Shown piece after piece: positions 1 to 8,031 of a stretch of 64,000 nt of DNA. The translations under genes were made by a program, and so were the position numbers. The notes below the pieces were generated by a model, which had not been told where the DNA came from, did not search any database, and worked only from the letters and a program-made list of their open reading frames with translations. Each line of letters starts with the position of its first letter. Position 1 is the first letter of the stretch. Source of the DNA: JAVJST01 sp965229715 (GTDB lineage: Bacteria; Pseudomonadota; Alphaproteobacteria; Rhodospirillales; Casp-alpha2); contig CBDDJL010000004.1 in assembly GCA_965229715.1 (NCBI GenBank), forward strand, positions 744,001 through 808,000, given 5' to 3'.

Positions 1-1544
1 GTAAATCGACCTTGATGCGGATCATGGCCGGTATCGATACCGAGTATAACGGCGAAGCCTGGGCCGCGGACGGCGTGCGTGTCGGCTACCTCGAACAGGA
101 GCCGCAGCTCGATCCCGGCAAGACGGTGGCCGAAAACGTTACCGACGGCATGGGCGGCACCAAGGCGCTGCTCGACCGCTTCAACGAGATCTCGGCCAAG
201 TTCGCCGAGCCGATGGACGACGACGAGATGAACGCACTGCTCGCCGAGCAGGGTGAACTGCAGGAAAAGATCGACGCCGTCGACGGCTGGGAGCTGGAGC
301 GCACCATCGAGATCGCCATGGACGCACTCAGGTGCCCACCGGGCGACAGCGCCGTCGACAAGCTGTCGGGCGGCGAGCGCCGCCGTATCGCGCTGTGCCG
401 TTTGTTGCTGCAGAAACCGGAAATTCTGCTGCTCGACGAACCGACCAACCACCTGGATGCGGAATCGGTCGCGTGGCTGGAACGGCACCTTCGGGAGTAC
501 GCCGGCATGGTCATGATCGTGACCCACGACCGCTACTTCCTCGACAACGTGACGGGCTGGATTCTCGAACTCGATCGCGGCCGCGGCATTCCTTACCAAG
601 GCAACTACTCGTCGTGGCTCGAACAACAGGAAAAGCGGCTCAAGCAGGAAGAGCGCGAGGAAAGCGCACGCCAGCGCACCCTCAAAACCGAGCTCGAATG
701 GATCCGCACGTCGCCGAAGGCGCGGCATGCGAAGTCCAAGGCGCGTATCACCGCCTACGACGATCTCCTGGCCAAGGCCCAGGAGAAACGCATCGGCACG
801 GCGCAGATCATGATCCCGCCGGGACCGCGGCTTGGCGATCTGGTAATCGAGGCCGACGGCCTCGGCAAGGGCTTCGGCGACAAGCTGCTGATCGACGGAC
901 TCGAGTTCAAGCTGCCGCCGGGCGGCATCGTCGGCGTGATCGGCCCGAACGGCGCCGGCAAGACGACGCTGTTTCGCATGATCACCGGCCAGGAGGAACC
1001 CGACAAGGGCGCGCTCAAGATCGGCGACACGGTGAAGCTCGGCTATGTCGATCAGTCGCGCGACTCGCTCGACGACTCGAAGAACGTGTGGGAGGAAATT
1101 TCCGGCGGTCTCGATGTTCTCGAGCTCGGCAAGCGGGAAGTTCAGAGCCGCGCCTATGTCAGCTGGTTCAACTTCAAGGGCGGCGATCAGCAGAAGAAGG
1201 TCGGTCAGCTCTCGGGCGGCGAGCGCAACCGGGTGCATCTCGCCAAGATGCTGCTGAGCCACGCCAACGTGCTGCTGCTCGACGAACCGACCAACGATCT
1301 CGATGTCGATACGCTGCGCGCGCTGGAAGATGCGCTCGCCGAGTTTGCCGGCTGCGCCGTGGTCATCAGCCATGACCGCTGGTTCCTCGACCGCTTGGCC
1401 ACCCACATCCTCGCCTTCGAGGGCGACAGCCACGTCGAGTGGTTCGAGGGAAACTTCGAGGAATACGAGGAAGACAAGAAACGCCGTCTCGGCGAAGACG
1501 CGCTTGAGCCGCACCGGATCAAGTACAAGCCGCTCACCCGCTAG
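1..1544 (+). CDS. ettA: Energy-dependent translational throttle protein EttA (ABC-F ATPase), 5' end missing
   Basis: ABC-F ATPases bind the ribosomal E site and couple translation to cellular ATP/ADP. The window opens inside the first Walker A: the leading bases read GKST in frame, so the start codon lies upstream and about 513 residues remain of the family's usual 550 or so. Two ABC cassettes are visible, with signatures LSGGERRRIAL and LSGGERNRVHL and Walker B segments ILLLDEPTNHLD and VLLLDEPTNDLD. Between them lies the charged linker (EQQEKRLKQEEREE) typical of ABC-F proteins. The full-length match and the C-terminal ending (HRIKYKPLTR) favour EttA over Uup or other ABC-F members. It ends without an obvious terminator before a convergent response-regulator gene. 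Confidence 0.93.
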   Translation, partial: KSTLMRIMAGIDTEYNGEAWAADGVRVGYLEQEPQLDPGKTVAENVTDGMGGTKALLDRFNEISAKFAEPMDDDEMNALLAEQGELQEKIDAVDGWELERTIEIAMDALRCPPGDSAVDKLSGGERRRIALCRLLLQKPEILLLDEPTNHLDAESVAWLERHLREYAGMVMIVTHDRYFLDNVTGWILELDRGRGIPYQGNYSSWLEQQEKRLKQEEREESARQRTLKTELEWIRTSPKARHAKSKARITAYDDLLAKAQEKRIGTAQIMIPPGPRLGDLVIEADGLGKGFGDKLLIDGLEFKLPPGGIVGVIGPNGAGKTTLFRMITGQEEPDKGALKIGDTVKLGYVDQSRDSLDDSKNVWEEISGGLDVLELGKREVQSRAYVSWFNFKGGDQQKKVGQLSGGERNRVHLAKMLLSHANVLLLDEPTNDLDVDTLRALEDALAEFAGCAVVISHDRWFLDRLATHILAFEGDSHVEWFEGNFEEYEEDKKRRLGEDALEPHRIKYKPLTR

Positions 1545-1633
1545 GCCGCGGACTCACCTCAAACATCTCGTGGCGGGGTAATGTCCCGGCACGGCCGACT
1601 TACTATCATCGGATATTTGACCGGTCTGAAACG

Positions 1634-2083
1634 TCAGGCCGGGCAGCCACCGGACGGACACCAGGACCCCATCTCGAAACCCTTGATCAGATCGACCACT
1701 TTCGAGATGTCCTCCTGCAGACGGCTCTTGAAAATGTAATCCTTGACGCGCAGCTCGCGGGCGGATTCGACATCTTCGAGAGCTTCGGAAGACGACATCA
1801 CGATCACGGTCGATTTACTCAACTCAGGGTCGGCACGCAGTTCCCTGAGAAACTCGAAACCGTTCTTCCTCGGCATGCTGAGATCCAGAAGGATGATATA
1901 GGGCGGGCTGATGGCGTCCGACGTGTAACTCCCGCGTAACAGGTCCAGCGCCTCGACGCCATCGAATGCGCGAAACAGCGGATTGTGAATGTTCGCCTTT
2001 CGCAGAACTCTCTGGATCGACTTGAAATCGAGATCGTCGTCCTCGACGGCGACAATCGTAACGACCTGGTCGGAACGTCCCAT
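1634..2083 (-). CDS. Stand-alone response regulator receiver protein (Rcp1-like)
   Basis: This 149-residue protein is a single CheY-like receiver domain with no output domain. The acidic pocket is EDDD near residue 14, the phosphoacceptor is Asp67 in LLDLSMPRKNG, the conserved Ser/Thr is in VIVMSSSEA, and the conserved Lys is in YIFKSRL. The ordering and the DLSMPRKNG motif resemble the Rcp1/phytochrome-partner class of single-domain regulators. The start ATG has an AAGGACT ribosome site a few bases upstream. No partner kinase is adjacent; the orphan kinases at 12.8 kb and 57-60 kb are possible but unsupported partners. The C-terminus carries two extra cysteines (SWCPSGGC). Confidence 0.85.
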   Translation of the reverse strand: MGRSDQVVTIVAVEDDDLDFKSIQRVLRKANIHNPLFRAFDGVEALDLLRGSYTSDAISPPYIILLDLSMPRKNGFEFLRELRADPELSKSTVIVMSSSEALEDVESARELRVKDYIFKSRLQEDISKVVDLIKGFEMGSWCPSGGCPA

Positions 2084-2238
2084 TCCAATCAGTCCTTTTC
2101 AACGGCTCCGTTGTCTACGTCTCACAGCCCCGCGTGGGTATGCTATCAGATCGCGATAATGATACCAGCACTTGTGTGAAGGGGGGTGTCCCGGCGGAAT
2201 TACCTGAAACGACCGGTCGAGTGGCCGGCGTGTGCGGC

Positions 2239-2637
2239 TTACGCCGCCCGATACATTCCGGCTTGCAGGGTAACGGCAATGCGTACGGCGCGGTCGACGA
2301 ACGCAGCGGCGATATCGGGTCGCTGGGTCTCGGTCGCGGCCTCCCGGAAAAGGCCGAGCCAGATCTCGAAATGTTCCGGCCGTGCGATATCCGCAATCGC
2401 CCGGTGCTTCGGCATCGGTCTACCCTTGAATCGGCCTGTCGCCAACATCAGCGACGACCAGAAATCGCACATGGTTTCAAGGTGTTCCGGCCAGTCGGCG
2501 TCGTCGATCTTGGTCGCGAAGATCGGGGCCAGGTCCGGATTCGCGCGCACTTTTCCGTAAAACCGGTGAACAAGGCGGCGAATGTCCTCTTCGCGGATTA
2601 GCGGATCGGTAGCGGTTGCGGAAGTCTGATCGGTCAT
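2239..2637 (-). CDS. Group III truncated haemoglobin
   Basis: A 132-residue globin of the short 2-on-2 type. It shows the group III pattern: HRFYGKVR (B-helix Phe-Tyr), FATKIDDADWPEHL, MCDFWSS, GRPMPKHRAI with the likely proximal His78, and HFEIWLGLF with the conserved Trp. Such proteins bind O2 or NO and are commonly linked to nitrosative or microaerobic stress. The ATG overlaps the TGA of the upstream nsrR-like gene by four bases, so the pair is translationally coupled and shares the operator at 3112-3144. A longer in-frame extension exists but runs back into nsrR and lacks globin features. Confidence 0.93.
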   Translation of the reverse strand: MTDQTSATATDPLIREEDIRRLVHRFYGKVRANPDLAPIFATKIDDADWPEHLETMCDFWSSLMLATGRFKGRPMPKHRAIADIARPEHFEIWLGLFREAATETQRPDIAAAFVDRAVRIAVTLQAGMYRAA

Positions 2638-3101
2638 TGTCGGGTCTCCGTCACGGCAGAATGCGGCTCGGGGAGGCCGAGCCGTGCGAAGAGTGCGGCT
2701 TCGCCAGCTACAATATCGTCCAGTGTGTAAGCATCGAGCACCTGTAAAAACGCCTGCAGCGCCTCGTCGAGCATGCCCGCGAGCCGGCAAACGCCTGAAA
2801 TGCGGCAGCGGTCACGGCCCGGCTCGAAGCATTCGACGATGGCGAGATTTTCTTCGGTCGCCCGCACAACCGCACCGACACAGATCTCAGCTGGCAACTG
2901 CCTCAACCGCAAACCGCCGCCGCGGCCGCGGCGGCTATCGATCCAGCCATCCCGCGCCAGATGATGCACCACCTTGCGCAGATGCTCCTTCGAAATGCCG
3001 TAACACGCGGCAATGTCGTCGATGGTCGAGACCGACGTCGGTCGTCCGGCCAAGTAGATCATCACGCGCAAGGCATAGTCCGTGTACTTCGAGAGCTGCA
3101 T
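2634..3101 (-). CDS. nsrR: NsrR-type Rrf2 family nitric-oxide-sensing repressor
   Basis: The 155-residue protein begins MQLSKYTDYALRVMIYLA, the usual Rrf2/NsrR N-terminus, followed by a winged-helix segment with DDIAACYGISKEHLRK. Three cysteines at 91, 99 and 105 (VECFEPGRDRCRISGVC) match the NsrR cluster-ligand arrangement, so an NO-sensitive Fe-S cluster is expected. A GTG nine bases upstream could add three residues, but the ATG at 3101 gives the family N-terminus. The gene overlaps the truncated haemoglobin gene by ATGA, and a 33-base palindrome matching the NsrR consensus lies just upstream, so autoregulation and control of the globin are likely. Confidence 0.9.
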   Translation of the reverse strand: MQLSKYTDYALRVMIYLAGRPTSVSTIDDIAACYGISKEHLRKVVHHLARDGWIDSRRGRGGGLRLRQLPAEICVGAVVRATEENLAIVECFEPGRDRCRISGVCRLAGMLDEALQAFLQVLDAYTLDDIVAGEAALFARLGLPEPHSAVTETRQ

Positions 3102-3111
3102 AACCACCACC

Positions 3112-3144
3112 CATTTAAGATGTATTTTATATATATCTTAAATG
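3112..3144. promoter_or_regulatory. NsrR-type operator palindrome
   Basis: Core positions 3117-3139 form an 11-1-11 inverted repeat: AAGATGTATTT, one base, then ATATATATCTT. This fits the known NsrR consensus (AAGATGCATTT-n-AAATGCATCTT). The palindrome extends outward with CATTT and AAATG to 33 bases. It lies 10 bases upstream of the nsrR ATG and about 160 bases upstream of the divergent M24 peptidase gene, so it could govern either side. Confidence 0.85.
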
Positions 3145-3302
3145 GAATAGCGGCAAGACGCCAATCGATGCACGCGCCGGCCGTTGGCAAGCGAGGCACG
3201 AACAGCATCCGTTTCAAACCACCCAAAAGAGGTATGGCGCGGCCGGTGGTGCCGGCGATAGCCTGCAACAGACATACGAATGAAAGACAAAGGATCGTCG
3301 GT

Positions 3303-4478
3303 ATGACTCTCTTTTTTCCAGCCGAGGAGTATGCCGGGCGCTGGGACCGGATCGAGGCAGCAATGGCGGCCGAGGGATACGACGCGGCGGTGGTCTGGAG
3401 TCGCTCTGGCGGCACCTATGACCGCTGCGGCGACGTGCTTTATCTGACCAATTACGTATCCACGGAATCGGGCCAGGAACCGGATAACGCCGTTCGCCGC
3501 GCCAGCGCCTTCTCCGCCGTCGTGCTGATACCCGGCGAAACGCCGCTGCTGGTCGCCGACGAACCGCCTCAGGAAACCGCCATCGCCACCGACAACTATG
3601 TCTGGTCATACGATACCGTGGGCAAGGTCGCCGAGATCCTGAAGCAGCACGGCAATCGCCGCGTAGCCCTTGCTGGTAGCGATATCCTACCGATGAAGTA
3701 CGCGGGAGATCTTTATGGCGCTTGCCCTGAAATCACCGTCGACGACATGCTGGTGCACCGGGTGCGAATGCGGAAATCGGACCGTGAACTGGATGTGCTG
3801 CGCACCGGCGGCGCGATCGCCGCACGGGCGCTGACCCTGGTCATGGAAGCGTTGCTAACCGGAAAGTCCGAAGCCGAAGCGGCGGCCATCGGTGCGGCAG
3901 AGGTCATGCGATCCGGCGGCTCGGTACATTTCATTCCAATCTCGCATGGCGACACCATCGAGGAGTTCTGCCGCTATCCCCTGACCGGTTACAGCCAGGA
4001 CGTACCGCAGCCTGGCGATCTGGTCCGCGCCTGGGTCAACGGCCCCATGTGGCAGGGCTACTGGATGGATCCGGGCCGCACCGCGACGGTCGGTCCGCCG
4101 ACGGCGGATCAGCGCCATCTGATCGAGTCCTGCGCCAATATCGTTACCACCCTTGTCGCTGCCATCCGGCCCGGCGTCATGGTCTCGGAGATCACGAAAC
4201 TGGGCGACGAATTGACCGAAAAAGCAGGCGGCGGCAAGGACAAGGCGGCGATGAAGTGGCCGATCTACGGGCACGGTCTCGGTCTGTTTTGGGAGAAACC
4301 CGACATCAGCTCGACCTACGCCGAGTTCGATATGGCGTTCGAGCCGAACATGGCGTTCGGGATCGAAGCATTCCTCGGCATGGAGGGCGTCGGTAGCGCC
4401 GGTTTCGAACAAAACATCATCGTCACCGACGCGGGCGCGGAACTGCTGACGCCGGCGCCGATGTTGTGGTGGGAATGA
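3303..4478 (+). CDS. M24 family metallopeptidase-like protein (Xaa-Pro aminopeptidase/creatinase fold)
   Basis: This 391-residue protein has an N-terminal creatinase-like domain (about 10-140) and a C-terminal pita-bread domain (about 160-385). Four of the five usual metal ligands are recognisable: Asp in QGYWMDPGRT, His in YGHGLGLFWEKP, Glu in FGIEAFLG and Glu in GFEQNIIVT. The first Asp expected in the preceding strand is replaced (DLVRAWVNGPMWQGY), so the metal site may be incomplete, as in creatinase-type members that do not use metals. The ATG at 3303 starts the conserved region; the longer reading frame upstream crosses the NsrR operator. The ATGA overlap with the next gene suggests co-translation. 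Substrate unknown. Confidence 0.8.
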   Translation: MTLFFPAEEYAGRWDRIEAAMAAEGYDAAVVWSRSGGTYDRCGDVLYLTNYVSTESGQEPDNAVRRASAFSAVVLIPGETPLLVADEPPQETAIATDNYVWSYDTVGKVAEILKQHGNRRVALAGSDILPMKYAGDLYGACPEITVDDMLVHRVRMRKSDRELDVLRTGGAIAARALTLVMEALLTGKSEAEAAAIGAAEVMRSGGSVHFIPISHGDTIEEFCRYPLTGYSQDVPQPGDLVRAWVNGPMWQGYWMDPGRTATVGPPTADQRHLIESCANIVTTLVAAIRPGVMVSEITKLGDELTEKAGGGKDKAAMKWPIYGHGLGLFWEKPDISSTYAEFDMAFEPNMAFGIEAFLGMEGVGSAGFEQNIIVTDAGAELLTPAPMLWWE

Positions 4479-4864
4479 CCCAACCGATGACGCCCGACGC
4501 CTTCAATGCCTTCTGCGCTTCGCTGCCGGCGACCAGCCACGTGGTCCAGTGGGGCGGCGCCGATGTCTGGAAAGTCGGCGGCCGTAAGGACGGCAAGGTC
4601 TTCGCTATCGGCTGGTTCGGACACGGCGACCTCGCTGGGATCACCTTCAAGACTTCCGACCTGGCCTACGAAGTGCTCAGGGAGCAGCCCGGACTGCGGC
4701 CAGCGCCCTACTTCGCATCGCGCGGCATGAAATGGATCCAGCAATATGACGAACCGGGTCTCTCCGACGATGCATTAACGGCGCACCTCGTCGAGTCGCA
4801 CCGCCTCGCGTCACTGACGCTGACCAAGAAGCGCCAGCGAGATCTTAAGCTCTATCAGGATTGA
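4475..4864 (+). CDS. MmcQ/YjbR family DNA-binding-fold protein
   Basis: A 129-residue member of the MmcQ/YjbR family, recognisable from the N-terminal segment AFNAFCASLPATSHVVQWGG, the middle strand VFAIGWFGHGDLAGITFKTS and the C-terminal SHRLASLTLTKKRQRDL. Family members adopt a CyaY-like double-wing fold, but their function is not established. The ATG shares bases with the TGA of the upstream M24 gene (ATGA), so the two are an operon. The 3' end overlaps the convergent yaiI-like gene by ten bases. Confidence 0.85.
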   Translation: MTQPMTPDAFNAFCASLPATSHVVQWGGADVWKVGGRKDGKVFAIGWFGHGDLAGITFKTSDLAYEVLREQPGLRPAPYFASRGMKWIQQYDEPGLSDDALTAHLVESHRLASLTLTKKRQRDLKLYQD

Positions 4865-5316
4865 CGGCGCTTGGCCGCTTGCGCCATGACTTCGAGGGTC
4901 TGCAGAAAGCGTGACCGGTCCTGCTTCGAAAAAGGTGCAGGCCCGCCGGTTGCCTCGCCCGCGCTCCTGAGGTCGGTCATCAGGTTTCGGGTCGCCAGCG
5001 TCATACCGATGCTATCACTCGTGATCTCCCTGCCGTTCGGCCGGATGACGCCAGCGCCCGCCTTGATGCAGCGGTCGGCCAGTGGAATGTCGTTGGTGAC
5101 GACGATATCGCCGACACCGGCCCGTTCAGCAATCCAGTCGTCCGCAGCATCGGCGCCCTGAGCGACGACATGCACCGACACCAGCGGCGACCGGTACGGA
5201 CGCACACCGCCGTCGGACACCATATGCACCGCCATCCCGTGACGCTCGGCGACGCGCACCGTCTCGTCCTTCACGGGACAGGCGTCGGCATCGACGTAGA
5301 TCACGGAACTGGACAT
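4855..5316 (-). CDS. YaiI/YqxD (DUF188, UPF0178) family protein
   Basis: The 153-residue sequence matches the UPF0178 family end to end: it opens with VIYVDADACPVKDE, continues with DIVVTNDIPLADRC, and ends with the GPAPFSKQDRSRFLQTLE segment. The acidic residues and fold relate the family to PIN/NYN-type nucleases, but no activity is firmly assigned. It stands alone on this strand, convergent with the MmcQ/YjbR gene and 20 bases upstream in transcription from the CBS-domain gene's stop. ATG start chosen at the conserved N-terminus. Confidence 0.88.
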   Translation of the reverse strand: MSSSVIYVDADACPVKDETVRVAERHGMAVHMVSDGGVRPYRSPLVSVHVVAQGADAADDWIAERAGVGDIVVTNDIPLADRCIKAGAGVIRPNGREITSDSIGMTLATRNLMTDLRSAGEATGGPAPFSKQDRSRFLQTLEVMAQAAKRRQS

Positions 5317-5335
5317 GGGAACGAACGCAACCGGT

Positions 5336-5782
5336 TCAGCTCAGCGACATGGTGCTGTACGCCGTCAGGATATCGAGTTGCCTGTCCGGCTTGTAGTCGC
5401 AGTAATAGCGAAAGATATCCGTCACGCTGATCAGGCCGATGACCTGTTTGCTGTCGACCACGGGCATATGACGAAAACCGCCGGCACCCATCCGTCTGAC
5501 CACCCGTTCCAGATCGTCGGTCGCAATGCAGGTTTCGACATCTCGGGTGATCAGATCCACCGCCGTCAGATCGGCGATCTCGCCGGCGCGCTCCGCAACG
5601 GCGCGAACGAAATCCCGCTCGGACAGAACACCCACCATGGCACCGTCTTCATCCCGGCAAACGAGAATACCGATCCTGTTTTTGCGCAGCATGGCCGCTG
5701 CATCGGTCACCGGCGTGCTCACCCGGACACCAAAAACTTCGGCGGAAGCCTTGCGATCGAGCAGATCGTTCACAGTCGGCAT
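5336..5782 (-). CDS. Tandem CBS domain protein
   Basis: A 148-residue protein made almost entirely of two CBS motifs: the first around residues 10-70 (VSTPVTDAAAMLRKNRIGILVC...GVLSERDFVRAVAE) and the second around 78-135 (VETCIATDDLERVVRRMGAGGFRHMPVV...GLISVTDIFRYY). CBS pairs usually bind adenine nucleotides and regulate partner proteins. The ATG at 5782 is preceded by AGAGGTG at good spacing; an upstream in-frame ATG at 5827 would add a proline-rich 15 residues without a clear ribosome site. No enzyme partner is adjacent. Confidence 0.9.
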   Translation of the reverse strand: MPTVNDLLDRKASAEVFGVRVSTPVTDAAAMLRKNRIGILVCRDEDGAMVGVLSERDFVRAVAERAGEIADLTAVDLITRDVETCIATDDLERVVRRMGAGGFRHMPVVDSKQVIGLISVTDIFRYYCDYKPDRQLDILTAYSTMSLS

Positions 5783-5849
5783 GGTCACCTCTGGAACGAT
5801 TATCGGAGGCTCGACCGGCGAATCCAAGCGGAGAGTTCATGCCGCGGAT

Positions 5850-6554
5850 TCAGGTGCCGAGAATGCCTGCGAGATCGGCAAAATCCTCGGCGACGATATC
5901 GAACTCATTGGCAAAGCCGGTATCGGTGTAATCGTCGCCCCAATCCTCCAGACGGGGTTTGAGGAATGCCGTTCGCATCCCGTGTTGCGCCGCGGCCCGG
6001 AGGTCCCCCGGATGGGCGGCGACGAACATCACCTTGTCGCCGGGACGGCCGATGGCGGCTAGACCGCCAACGTAGCTTGCCGGGTCCGGCTTCATCGCGC
6101 CGATCGCATCGCATGACACGATGGCGTCCCAGACGATGCCGGCACGCCGCGAACTGTGGGCGGCGGTCCGTAAACTGAGGATCGTCAGCGGCGCCAGAAA
6201 ATAGCGTGACCGCAACCGCGCCAGTCCGCCGGGCGCCTCGTCCCATGCCGGCATCCGTTCCCAGGCCGCAAGCAAGTGCGCGCGGTCTTCAGGCGACAGG
6301 TCTTCGATATCGAACATCGCGAGCGTTTGATCGAGGGCATCCTCGAGGATCTGATCGAAGGCCCGCCACGGCGTCTCCCGCCAGGCGACCGCATCGACGG
6401 CCATCAGCGACCGCTTACGCCACTCTTCGGCAAACTCTCCCGAATCCCGTGCCCGTAACTTCGCACTGGCAACCGCACCGAGTGCATCGATCACGGCAGT
6501 GCGCCAGTCGAATACCGTGCCGCCAACATCGAACAGCAGAGCTTCTACGTCCAT
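5850..6554 (-). CDS. Haloacid dehalogenase-like hydrolase (type II HAD)
   Basis: The 234-residue protein has the HAD Rossmann pattern: motif I ALLFDVGGTVFDW with the nucleophile Asp9, motif II near TILSLRT, the conserved Lys in GAMKPDPASY, and a final AAHPGDLRAAAQHGMRTAF segment. The AAH...DL..A ending and the cap size resemble L-2-haloacid dehalogenases, although motif I reads DVGG rather than the DAYG usual in that group. Substrate cannot be read from sequence. The gene is divergent from the membrane-protein gene at 6654. Confidence 0.85.
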   Translation of the reverse strand: MDVEALLFDVGGTVFDWRTAVIDALGAVASAKLRARDSGEFAEEWRKRSLMAVDAVAWRETPWRAFDQILEDALDQTLAMFDIEDLSPEDRAHLLAAWERMPAWDEAPGGLARLRSRYFLAPLTILSLRTAAHSSRRAGIVWDAIVSCDAIGAMKPDPASYVGGLAAIGRPGDKVMFVAAHPGDLRAAAQHGMRTAFLKPRLEDWGDDYTDTGFANEFDIVAEDFADLAGILGT

Positions 6555-6653
6555 ATCGCCCTATCCATATCTCAATGTGGCGCACCGCCGCCGTATTCGT
6601 CTAGACTCACAACGATTCGTGCGACGTTGCCCATCTGGAAAGGAACCGCGGCA

Positions 6654-7142
6654 ATGGCAAAGACCCCCGAAATGGATATCGAAGACGAAACGGTCGAAGA
6701 ATCGACCCAGGTCACCAGTGATCTGACCCATGCCGAGCTGCGCATGCTCTATGTCGAATCGACGGAAACCATGCGGTTCGTCAAAACCCATCAGTGGAAA
6801 ACCGTCGGTGCGACTTTGCTGACGTTCCTCGGCATGATCTTTGTTGCCGGCTTCGCGGATGCCGACCGCAATTTTGCCTCGTCATTGATGGCCATCGCCA
6901 TCCTGCTCGGCGCGGCGGTCATCTTCACGCTGGTCATCTACCAGTTCTGGATGCACAACGAGTTGCGCAAGATCAATGCGCTGGAGCCCTACTTTTCGCC
7001 GCAGTTTCATGAAATTCGCGCGATCAAGTCGAGACGCGAAGGCACGCTCCACCGCTACACCCTGCTTATCTTCATGATAATCGTGATCCTGTTGGGCGGG
7101 CTTGTGGTCCGCCTCGCGTTGGGCGAGATTTCCGGCCTGTAG
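6654..7142 (+). CDS. Small three-helix membrane protein of unknown family, upstream of an ABC ATPase
   Basis: I do not recognise this family. The 162-residue protein has an acidic N-terminal tail (about 45 residues), then hydrophobic segments at about 50-68 (ATLLTFLGMIFVAGFA), 75-98 (SLMAIAILLGAAVIFTLVI) and 135-158 (TLLIFMIIVILLGGLVV). Between helices two and three is a basic loop (EIRAIKSRREGTLHRY). The ATG at 6654 follows AAGGAA at good spacing; an upstream in-frame start is less likely. The ABC ATPase gene starts 33 bases after its stop on the same strand, which makes a membrane partner role for the ATPase possible. It is too short and has too few helices to be an MlaE permease. Confidence 0.8.
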   Translation: MAKTPEMDIEDETVEESTQVTSDLTHAELRMLYVESTETMRFVKTHQWKTVGATLLTFLGMIFVAGFADADRNFASSLMAIAILLGAAVIFTLVIYQFWMHNELRKINALEPYFSPQFHEIRAIKSRREGTLHRYTLLIFMIIVILLGGLVVRLALGEISGL

Positions 7143-7175
7143 AAGTCAGACCGGAAATCAGCGGCGATCGACGGC

Positions 7176-7946
7176 ATGAAGAACAGCGGCGAGACGGGTA
7201 AGCGATCGGGGCCATCGGTCACACTCGTGGGTGTCGATGTCGCATTCGGCGATATCGAGGTGCTCCACGGCATCGATCTTTCGGTCGAGGCTGGCACGTC
7301 GACCGTCATCATTGGCCCGTCGGGTTCCGGCAAGACTGTGCTTTTGAAGACGATTATCGGTCTTTATCCACCGGCCGCCGGTCAGGTGACCATGACCGGA
7401 CAGCCGAAGATGGGCATGTTGTTTCAGCGCTCGGGCCTGTTCGACAGCCTGCCGGTCTGGGAGAATATTGCCTTCCGGCTTCTGCAGGACCCAGCGATGG
7501 GCCGCCACGAGGCCCGCGAACGGGCTATCGAGAAACTCGAAATCGTCGGTCTTGCGCCGAGTGAGGCCGATTTGTTCCCGGTCGAACTGTCGGGCGGCAT
7601 GCAGAAGCGCGTCGGTATCGCACGGGCGATTGCCGACGAACCGAACGTGCTCTTGCTCGACGAGCCGACGGCGGGCCTCGACCCGATTATGAGCAACATG
7701 ATCAACGACATGATTCTCGACGTGGCCGGGCGCATGGGCGTCACCGTCATTTCGGTCAACTCCGATATGAAGGGCGCCAAACGAACGGCGGACACCGCCG
7801 CCATGCTCTATGACGGGCGGGTCATCTGGACGGGACCGACGGACGATATGTTCGACAGCGGCAACGACTACGTGGATCAGTTCGTAAACAGTCGTGCCGA
7901 AGGCCCGATCCCGACCGTCATTGAACCGGACACGACCGCCGCCTGA
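7176..7946 (+). CDS. MlaF-like ABC transporter ATP-binding protein with altered H-loop
   Basis: A 256-residue ATPase with Walker A GPSGSGKT, Q-loop LFQRSGLFDSLPVWENI, signature LSGGMQKRVGIARAI and Walker B VLLLDEPTAGLDP. The LFDSLPVWENIAF and LSGGMQKRVG segments place it in the MlaF/Mkl (lipid and toluene-resistance) group. The switch histidine, normally VSHD after Walker B, is absent: the sequence reads VISVNSDMKGAKR. No MlaE or MlaD gene is next to it; the neighbour is the three-helix membrane protein 33 bases upstream. It may work with that protein or with distant Mla genes. The Walker A and B residues are intact, so ATP binding is expected. Confidence 0.88.
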   Translation: MKNSGETGKRSGPSVTLVGVDVAFGDIEVLHGIDLSVEAGTSTVIIGPSGSGKTVLLKTIIGLYPPAAGQVTMTGQPKMGMLFQRSGLFDSLPVWENIAFRLLQDPAMGRHEARERAIEKLEIVGLAPSEADLFPVELSGGMQKRVGIARAIADEPNVLLLDEPTAGLDPIMSNMINDMILDVAGRMGVTVISVNSDMKGAKRTADTAAMLYDGRVIWTGPTDDMFDSGNDYVDQFVNSRAEGPIPTVIEPDTTAA

Positions 7947-8031
7947 CCCGGCGAGATCGATCGTCGGCCTTCGATTCCACGTCTGCCTGCGCTATCCTCT
8001 TGACTGATACCTGTGACGGAAGGATCGCGTC

